This document shows positions 57,568-64,000 of a stretch of DNA of 64,000 nt, one piece after another (the stretch's first letter is position 1; every line of letters begins with the position of its first letter). Location: NCBI RefSeq assembly GCF_000226095.1, contig NC_016473.1, positions 2,108,001-2,172,000 of the forward strand. The letters run 5' to 3'. The DNA is from Thermothelomyces thermophilus ATCC 42464. Taxonomy: Eukaryota; Ascomycota; Sordariomycetes; Sordariales; Chaetomiaceae. Both the position numbers and the translations under genes were made by a program. The notes beneath the pieces were generated by a model. It searched no databases and had not been told where the DNA came from. It saw only the letters and a program-made list of their open reading frames with translations.

Positions 57568-60132
57568 GATGGACGCGGCCGGTTGGGGAGCACGGAGGGT
57601 GGCAGGACTGGGAACCAAGAAGAGACGCCGAGCCGGTATACGGTGGAGGAGGAGATTATCAGAGACACGTGAGAGCGGAGGACGGAGATGGGTGAAAGAA
57701 GGGTACGAGACGGCAAAAGTGGAAAGACGGCGGCTTATGAAGGACGCTGGGGGTCTCGACACGATCCAGCATTCCATGACCTAAGGTCAACTAAGACCGG
57801 TGGGGCCGTGGAATGATCAATTTGGGGGGGGGGGGGGGGAGGAGGGGGGCAGAGGAGGTGTGTAGGCTGCGAGGAACCCGATTCAGCTATCGGAGGAGCC
57901 AGGGGGGAAGCGTTATAGGCCGGCTTGCGGATCTGCTAGGGCGAGACCGGGACAGCACCTCAAGTTGCAAGGGACGGGGTCAGGCCTCTGGGGAAAGATG
58001 GGGAAAGGGACGTGGGGGGAGGTTCGGGCCAGACAAGCGCCTACATAGTAAAGGAGCCGCCGTCGGTTCACGCACCTGAGAGGCGGGCCTGGCAAAGTTT
58101 GCATCTGGCCGTTAAACCGGGGTACATAATTATCTAGAGTTCAATTGGGCAGGAAATCACGCATCGAACGCACCGTGGACGGCAACCGTATCAATGTCTG
58201 GACCCGGCAGATCGGCAGAATACGTTGCGGGCGGTACTCCGTAGAATCCTCCCCCCTTCGAAAAAAAGAAAAACCAAAACCCTTCAAAGCCCCGGCCGCC
58301 GAGTCCCGCCAAGCAGCTCCTGATAAAGGTTTAAACTTTCAGAGGCAACGGCTGTGGGAGACCCAGCGCAAGGGAACCAGAGCCTTGGTACGGGGAAATC
58401 TCGTCTTGATCACCAGGCCCAGAAAGCCTCCCGCAGCCACAGGAGCGCCCGGCCAAGATCCCGGGGCCGGTCGAAGTGATCTGCGGGTCCTTCCCTGATT
58501 GGCACGGGAATCGAGTAGCCAAATTTGGTCAACTGTGTAAGTGGACATTTCGGCTGCCACGTTTTTCTTTTTCTTTTCGGGACGGGGACCCCATGGCCCC
58601 ATGAGCCCATTACTTGTTCGTGTGATGTCGAAAAGAGGCCACGAACGGACTTGGAAGCAGGCGAGCTAATAAGGGCACTTCACCGGTGCGCCTTCCTGCC
58701 TGCAGCCAGCGCCATCCGCAGGTTAGCGGCCTGCCCAAAGTAAACCCAGCGTCGCAGGGATCATGGCTGCTGTGGGCGGGAGGTATGTACAGTACTTTTG
58801 GTAGAGCGAGGGATGGCGGCAAAATGGCGGGGTGACGGGCAAGGCAATAAACTCCACATGAGCCACATGAGAGACGCACATGGATGCCGGCAATGCCATG
58901 CGGAAGTCGTCAAGGCGGAGAGCCATGGGTGAGCGACCTCGGGCTGGCGATGGGCGAGGAATGTGAGTCGATCCTCGGCTGGCTTGCCGCGAGAACACTG
59001 CGTACCGCGGCGTGTGGCGTGTGTACGGACGTACAGCGACTTCGGGCGGGCCTTCAATGGAACGAACGAGCGACCTTGCCCAGACTTTCCCCGCAGTCGT
59101 GGAGATGGCTCTGGGCGACAACTCGCTCGGTTGTTGCTTTGCGAGGTCGAGAGGACGGGCACGGGATGGGATCTTGTAGGCTCGGTGTGCGACGGAAAAA
59201 ACAGATTCCTCCAATCAGGTCGAGCGCTAGTGAGGACCCGTCGGGTTCTCGAGAGGGAACTCGCACGTCTGACGAACTGACGCCATGGGGACAAGATATT
59301 CGAAAACGGGATGAAAAAAAGTAAAATTAGTTTGCAAGACCTGAAACTCTGACTGCTGTATATTATTTACATGCGTACATACACTGAGCTACTAGATCGT
59401 GGATGTGTCATGCTGCTTGTTGAGGCGCCTTCCATCGAGAGAACAATGGTGGAAGCGCAGTTCCATTGGGCAAGAGTTACACAGTAGTGTGGCTCCAAGA
59501 GCCCAGGAAATGCTGCGGCAGAAGCATCGATGCGGGGAATCAACGTGGGGGCGGGGCGCTCTGGCGTACGAAGGTGTGGATCCCGACTTGGCTTTCCCCA
59601 AACTCCACCCAGCCATCCACCAGTAGCAGTTTAACTTCTCTCTGGACTTGGAGCAGAGTTCAACGGCTTCGCACACACAGCGCCATCACGGTCCGGAGAA
59701 AGGCCGCGCACGACCTAAGACTATAGAGATTTTACAGCACAGGCATTCCACAAATGAACGACGCTGAGGATCAGCTTGTGGTGCAAGATCGTCCTGGAAT
59801 CAGCACCTACCAGTAATTAGGTCGAGAGTGATTCGTTCCCTTCAATTGCTCCAATCGGCCCCGCCCCTCTTTCAACCCCTCCCCCTCACCCCACCATGAA
59901 TTATTCCGGAATGGACACAGCATCGGTTGATGGTGACGCGCGTGTGCACGAATCCGTACCATTTTGATGATGAGAGGCGGCCAACCAAGCTGAGATGTAC
60001 CCATCCTTCCCTGTTCGACAATAAGGTTGCACTCCCTCCTTCTCGACTCTCTTCCTCTCCCCCTGTGCTCCCCCTTTTGCCCAACGACGAGTTCGACGTG
60101 CACACACATACAGTCCCGCCGTCACAGTCACG
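57568..60132. promoter_or_regulatory. Divergent promoter region of the galacturonate gene pair
   Basis: About 2.6 kb between the aldolase and reductase starts. It holds a G-run of 16 (57824-57839), CCTCCAAT at 59208-59215, GTAC-rich palindromes near 58783 and 59022-59034 and a pyrimidine-rich leader (about 60030-60085) before the reductase. Open frames on the minus strand between 58723 and 59294 do not look like protein. Confidence 0.6.
59208..59215 (+). promoter_or_regulatory. Match to the galacturonate-responsive element CCNCCAAT
   Basis: CCTCCAAT fits the CCNCCAA(T) element described for galacturonate genes in Botrytis and Aspergillus. It lies about 920 bp from the reductase start and 1.6 kb from the aldolase start. 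One 8-mer match can arise by chance, and Sordariomycetes may use a different regulator. Confidence 0.35.
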
Positions 60133-61537
60133 ATGCAGCCCCTCAATGTGTTGATGGTAAGATGAGAATTGAATCTCACGCGCACGCGCGCTAGCTGACG
60201 AGCAAGGTCGGTACCGGCGAGTACACCACCGGCTTTGTCGGCGGTGGTGCCTCTGGGTCGGACAAGAAGGTCGGAGTCGTGGGCTTGACCTTGTTTGACC
60301 TCCGGCGACGAGGCAAAGTAGGCAAACTTTCGATGGCAGGCGTCAATGGGAAGAAGTTCCCAGCAATCCGTAAGTTGACAGACCTCGGGTCCCCCCCCCC
60401 TTTCCCCCCCCCCCCTCTCCTCCCTCCAAGTGAGGGTTGTTGTAGACGCCCCGTTGACGCGCCTTTTTCTCAGGGGAGCACCTCTACAAGAACATCTCTC
60501 TGGTTTACAACAATCTGGACACCTCGTTTGAATCTTACCCGGCCGACGATGTCGTGGACCCCGAGGCATACAAGAAGGCCATTGACGCCCTCTCCCCCGG
60601 CGATGCCATCACCATCTTCACTCCGGACACGACCCATTACCCCATCGCCCTCTACGCCATTGAGAGGGGCATCCACGTCTTGATCACCAAGCCGGCCGTG
60701 AAGCTGCTCGAGCACCATCTTGCCCTGCTCGAGGCGGCCGAGAAGCACGGCGTTTATGTGTACATTGAGCACCACAAGCGATATGACCCTGCCTACTGGG
60801 ACGCAAGGGCCCGGGCCCGGAAACTCGGCGACTTCAACTACTTCTACAGCTACATGTCGCAGCCCAAGTTCCAGCTCGAGACGTTCAAGGCGTGGGCCGG
60901 GATCGACTCGGACATCTCGTATTATCTCAACAGCCACCACGTCGACATCTGCGACTCCATGGTGTCCCAGCTGGGATACGTCCCGGTCAAGGTCTCGGCT
61001 TCGGCGTCCAAGGGCGTCGCGGTCAGCATGGGGTGCCACGAGTCGACCGAGGACACCATCTCCCTGCTGGTCCAATGGGAGAAGAAGGACGATCGGTCCA
61101 AGAAGGCCACGGGCGTGTACACGGCCTCGTGGACGGCTCCGCAGAAGGCCGGCGTGCACTCGAACCAATACTTCCACTACCTCGCCAGGGACGGCGAGAT
61201 CACCGTCAACCAGGCCAAGCGCGGCTACGACGTGGCCGAGGACGCCGCCGGCCAGCTGGTGTGGTACAACCCGTTCTACATGCGCTACGCTCCGGACGAG
61301 GACGGCAACTTCAACGGCCAGAGCGGCTACGGCTACGTCTCGTTCGAGAAGTTCGTGGACGGCTGCCGGGCCATCAACGCCGGCAAGCTGAAGCCCGCCG
61401 ACCTGGACGCCAAAGGCCTCCCCACGTTGAGGAACACCATTGCGACGACAGCTATTCTCGAGGCCGGGCGGCGGAGTATTGACGAGAACAGGGAGGTCAG
61501 GATCGAGTCCAAGGACGGGGTGTGGAAGCTGGTTTGA
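60133..61537 (+). CDS. gaaA: D-galacturonate reductase (GaaA type, Gfo/Idh/MocA family)
   Basis: Three exons: 60133-60156, 60207-60369 and 60474-61537, for 416 residues. GaaA reduces D-galacturonate to L-galactonate with NAD(P)H, the first step of fungal pectin-sugar catabolism. Exon 1 is MQPLNVLM, and exon 2 continues [20 protein letters not shown], the nucleotide-binding start of the family. The second splice gives [20 protein letters not shown]. Further conserved blocks are [35 protein letters not shown] (with the catalytic-region Lys in TKP), [20 protein letters not shown] and [17 protein letters not shown]. The 50-nt first intron ends in CAAG; using the earlier CTAG would insert residues not found in the family. 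Intron 2 contains long C-runs. It is divergent from the lga1 aldolase gene. Confidence 0.9.
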
Positions 61538-62724
61538 GAGCACAGTGCATTGTGAGAGAACAAGGCTCGGGCGATCCATCTGCCCTGTCCTGCTCCCCTT
61601 TCCTTCTCTCGGCATTACGGCTCCGCTTCCCGAAGAACCAGTTACTGAATGGTTCGAACGGCACGAGAGGACTCGGCCAAAGTGCACAGCCCACAATCTC
61701 GTTAATGAGAACTGCAAGCTGGTTCAGGTTCATTCAGGTTCATCCGATGGTTGAACGCTGGGAGCGATCGAGGCTTCTTCTGTTGATACCCTGAAGGGGA
61801 AAAAAAACACAAAGATTTTCTCTTTTCGGTCCCCGACCGTCATTATTCGGCTTGTACTTTTCGATTCGACTTCTCTCAACCGAATTCATCGCGCCTTAAT
61901 GAATATCTCGCTCAGCGTCTCCAGAGATTGTGGATGACCTAGTGACGTCCTACACAACATATGTACAAGGACCGGGATCCCAATACAGCTCAATATGCGG
62001 AAACGTTTGCCGCACCACTGAAGTACATCTAGATGTTGCACACAGGCAGCTGGTCGATCGCGGGTCTCGGTCTGAGGAAAGCCCACCGTGCTAACTGCTT
62101 GATGACTTCTTGCTTGTATGTCCACTTTAGCAACAAGAAGATACCATGAAAGGGTCTGGGTTTGGGATTGTAAGACAAGCACACTGCAGTATGTACATGC
62201 AAACCTCTCCTCCGTGCCATATTCTTAACATCTTAAACCCTTAGTTTTGTCTGTCATCCGTTCGGATTTAGAGTAGTTATCTCGGGGGCTGCTTGCCACC
62301 CCCAGGGGCTCTGCTTATCCTCGTTGCCCCAGAGACCAGTTCAGTCCGGGTAAGGGTTAACTAAGTTCGCACACACGCATGCTGCGCAGCGGTGGCGCCC
62401 GAAGTCCGGGGCCGTGCGGCCGGGGCGTCGGTGCCCATGGCTTAACTACATCGGAGTTGACCCGCAGCGCGCCGATGCCGCTAATTTAGCTGCCGAGCAC
62501 GCAACTGCAGCCGACCCTGCCCGTTTTCAAGCGCCTTTCAGTCACATCTATCTTTCAGGATTTTTTCCTCTGCAGGGGAACCACCGGCTTATTTTCTCAC
62601 TTTTACATATCCCGCCATCCATTTCTTTGCTTGCTTTTTTCTTTTTTTTTTTCATTTCGTGCCTTCCTCTTTTTTTTTTTCATTCCATTCCCTCCCATCC
62701 GACCCTCGCAGCTAAAAACGAACG
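61538..62724. other. Intergenic between gaaA and the MFS gene
   Basis: About 1.2 kb. A small repeat of TTCAGGTTCA lies near 61720-61742. The last 130 bp before the MFS ATG are T-rich (CTTTTTTCTTTTTTTTTTC near 62633-62651), a typical fungal leader. No gene seen. Confidence 0.6.
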
Positions 62725-64000
62725 ATGGGCTCCATTGGCGCTACGGATCCCCGAACGGGCCTTCCGGACAACTCGCTCTCGGCACATGTTCATGTGGACG
62801 AACGGACTCCCCTCCTCCACCAACCCGGTCACGATGCAACCCAACCGTCACCATCACCCGGAGCGGGGCCGGAGCAGGGAGGAAGAGGAGGAGGAGGAGT
62901 AGAAGAAGAAGAAGAGAGGACGGTCATCCCGACGGCGCCGCTCTCGCGCGCGCGGCTCTGGCTGACGCTCGGGGCGACCTACGTGGGCGTCTTCCTCGGC
63001 GCCGTCGACAGCTCCATCATGGCGACCCTGTCGGCGCCCATCGCGAGCGAGTTCCGCTCGCTCAGCCTGCTGTCGTGGCTGGCCACCGCCTACCTGATCG
63101 CCAACGCCACCTGCCAGCCGCTCTCGGGCCGCCTGACCGACATCTTCGGCCGCGGCCCGGGCCTCGTCTTCAGCAACGCCGCCTTCGCCCTCGGAAACCT
63201 CATCTGCGGCCTCGCCCGCGGCGGGCCCGCCATGATCCTCGGCCGCGTCGTCGCCGGCGTCGGCGGCGGCGGCCTCATGAGCATCAGCACCTTCCTCGCC
63301 TCCGACCTCGTCCCGCTCAAGAAGAGGGGGGTTGTCCAGGGCGTCGGCAACATTGCGTACGGGTGAGTGACTGAGCCGTGACTTGGGACATCATTCGACT
63401 AGGAGGGGGAAGGAAATGGTTTTTTTTCTAAAAAAAAAAAAAGAAAAAGAAAAAGAAAAGAAATCCGTATTCCCTGAATAAATGGATTGCTGATGCTTGG
63501 AGTCCGTCCCTCTTCTTCTTTTTGGGCGGAGGAGGATTACAGGTCTGGTGCGATGCTGGGCGGTGTGCTGGGCGGCTTCATCAACGACACCTCGTCGTGG
63601 GGCTGGCGCTTGGCCTTCCTCCTTCAGGTGCCCGTCATCGTGGTGTCGGGTCTCCTGGTATGGTACCTCGTGGATGTGCCCCCCAAGATCTCCAACAAGT
63701 CGCTCCTGGCCCGCATTGACTATGGCGGCTCGTTCTTGACCGTCGGCTTTCTGGTCCTGGTGCTTCTTGGCCTCAACGCCGGCGGCAACCTGGTGCCCTG
63801 GACCGATCCCCTGGTCCTGGTTACCCTCCCTCTGGGCGCCATCATGCTGCTTGCCCTCGTGTGGTGGGAGAGCCGCGCGAAGCAGCCCATCGTTCCCGTG
63901 CGCCTGCTCCTGGAACGCACAGTGCTCATGTCCTGCGTCTCCTGCTTCTCGTGGTATGTCTTTTTGTTCTTCTCGACATCAACCCCCCCTTCCTTTTTCC
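62725..64000 (+). CDS. MFS transporter of the DHA2 (14-helix) family, partial
   Basis: Exons seen: 62725-63362, 63543-63953, then a donor GTATGT at 63954; the gene runs off the right edge. The N-terminus (MGSIGATDPRTGLPDNSLSA) is hydrophilic, with ERTPLL (a possible dileucine sorting signal) and a Glu/Gly-rich patch. Transport helices start at RLWLTLGATYVGVFLGAVDS, with the DHA2 motif LGAVDSSIMATLSAPIASEF, then WLATAYLIANATCQPLSGRL and the A-like motif GRLTDIFGRG. Motif C-like residues follow in VAGVGGGGLMSISTFLASDL. The second exon adds SGAMLGGVLGGFINDTSSWG and WRLAFLLQVP. This resembles vacuolar basic amino-acid transporters (Vba/Fnx type) more than sugar porters, so I do not assign it to galacturonate uptake despite its position. 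The intron (63363-63542) has an A-rich tract. Confidence 0.82.

Noticed and set aside
58723-59294. Open minus-strand frames inside the galacturonate promoter region
   Set aside because: Arg/Ser/Pro-rich noise without conserved motifs; more likely promoter DNA.
62725-64000. Assigning the MFS gene as a galacturonate transporter because of its position
   Set aside because: The sequence has DHA2-type (14-helix) motifs, closer to Vba/Fnx than to the sugar-porter family of known galacturonate transporters.

Overview
The window is nuclear DNA of a filamentous ascomycete. The evidence is GC-rich single-copy genes, short introns of 50-180 nt with GTRNGT-type donors and CTAAC/CTGAC branch sites, a fungal Zn2Cys6 regulator, an AA11 polysaccharide monooxygenase, a fungal D-galacturonate catabolic gene pair and a fungal rvt gene. 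The overall style (Sordariomycete-like protein sequences, AT-rich patches that could be RIP scars, dispersed TACGGAGTA/TAATCCGTA motifs) suggests Sordariales, perhaps Chaetomiaceae. That placement is inference.

Layout, left to right. 1-4949(-): 5' part of TRA1, the SAGA/NuA4 scaffold, cut by the window edge. 6128-6964(-): AA11 LPMO. 8942-9170(+): decayed gene end. 9699-10523(+): AlaX-type tRNA-editing protein. 11059-11900(-): AIG2/gamma-glutamylcyclotransferase-like gene with an 8-nt microexon. 12918-13832(+): YIH1/IMPACT. 14117-15727(-): ACT-domain GATS/CASTOR-like protein. 17715-19499(-): METTL25-type methyltransferase, divergent from 19816-20308(+): mitochondrial ribosomal protein uS13m. 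20567-22292(-): membrane dipeptidase. 24216-27195(+): Rgd2-type F-BAR/DEP/RhoGAP protein. 28278-30917(+): RVT, a domesticated reverse-transcriptase-related host gene. 31969-32778(+): flavin-reductase-like protein in an AT-rich setting. 34496-35554(+): MARVEL-domain membrane protein. 36148-36955(-): NOP16. 39741-42634(-): Zn2Cys6 regulator. 42635-52034: a 9.4-kb gene desert with an inverted-repeat (MITE-like) element. 52035-52852(-): glutathione peroxidase. 53823-55383(+): Tda3-like FAD oxidoreductase. 56569-57567(-) and 60133-61537(+): divergent 3-deoxy-L-threo-hexulosonate aldolase and D-galacturonate reductase. 62725-64000+(+): DHA2-type MFS transporter, cut by the right edge.

Most genes are unrelated housekeeping or accessory genes, many in convergent or divergent pairs. 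The one clear functional unit is the divergent galacturonate pair: the reductase makes L-galactonate, and the aldolase splits the 3-deoxyhexulosonate produced two steps later. YIH1, the GATS-like protein and TRA1 all belong to nutrient or translation control, but nothing in the sequence links them directly.

The most unusual gene is the intact single-exon rvt. Other oddities are an 8-nt exon, an intron directly after the ATG of uS13m, a RhoGAP domain that appears to lack its arginine finger, and a 37-bp-armed foldback element in the desert. I saw no rRNA or tRNA gene, CRISPR array or recognisable LTR element.
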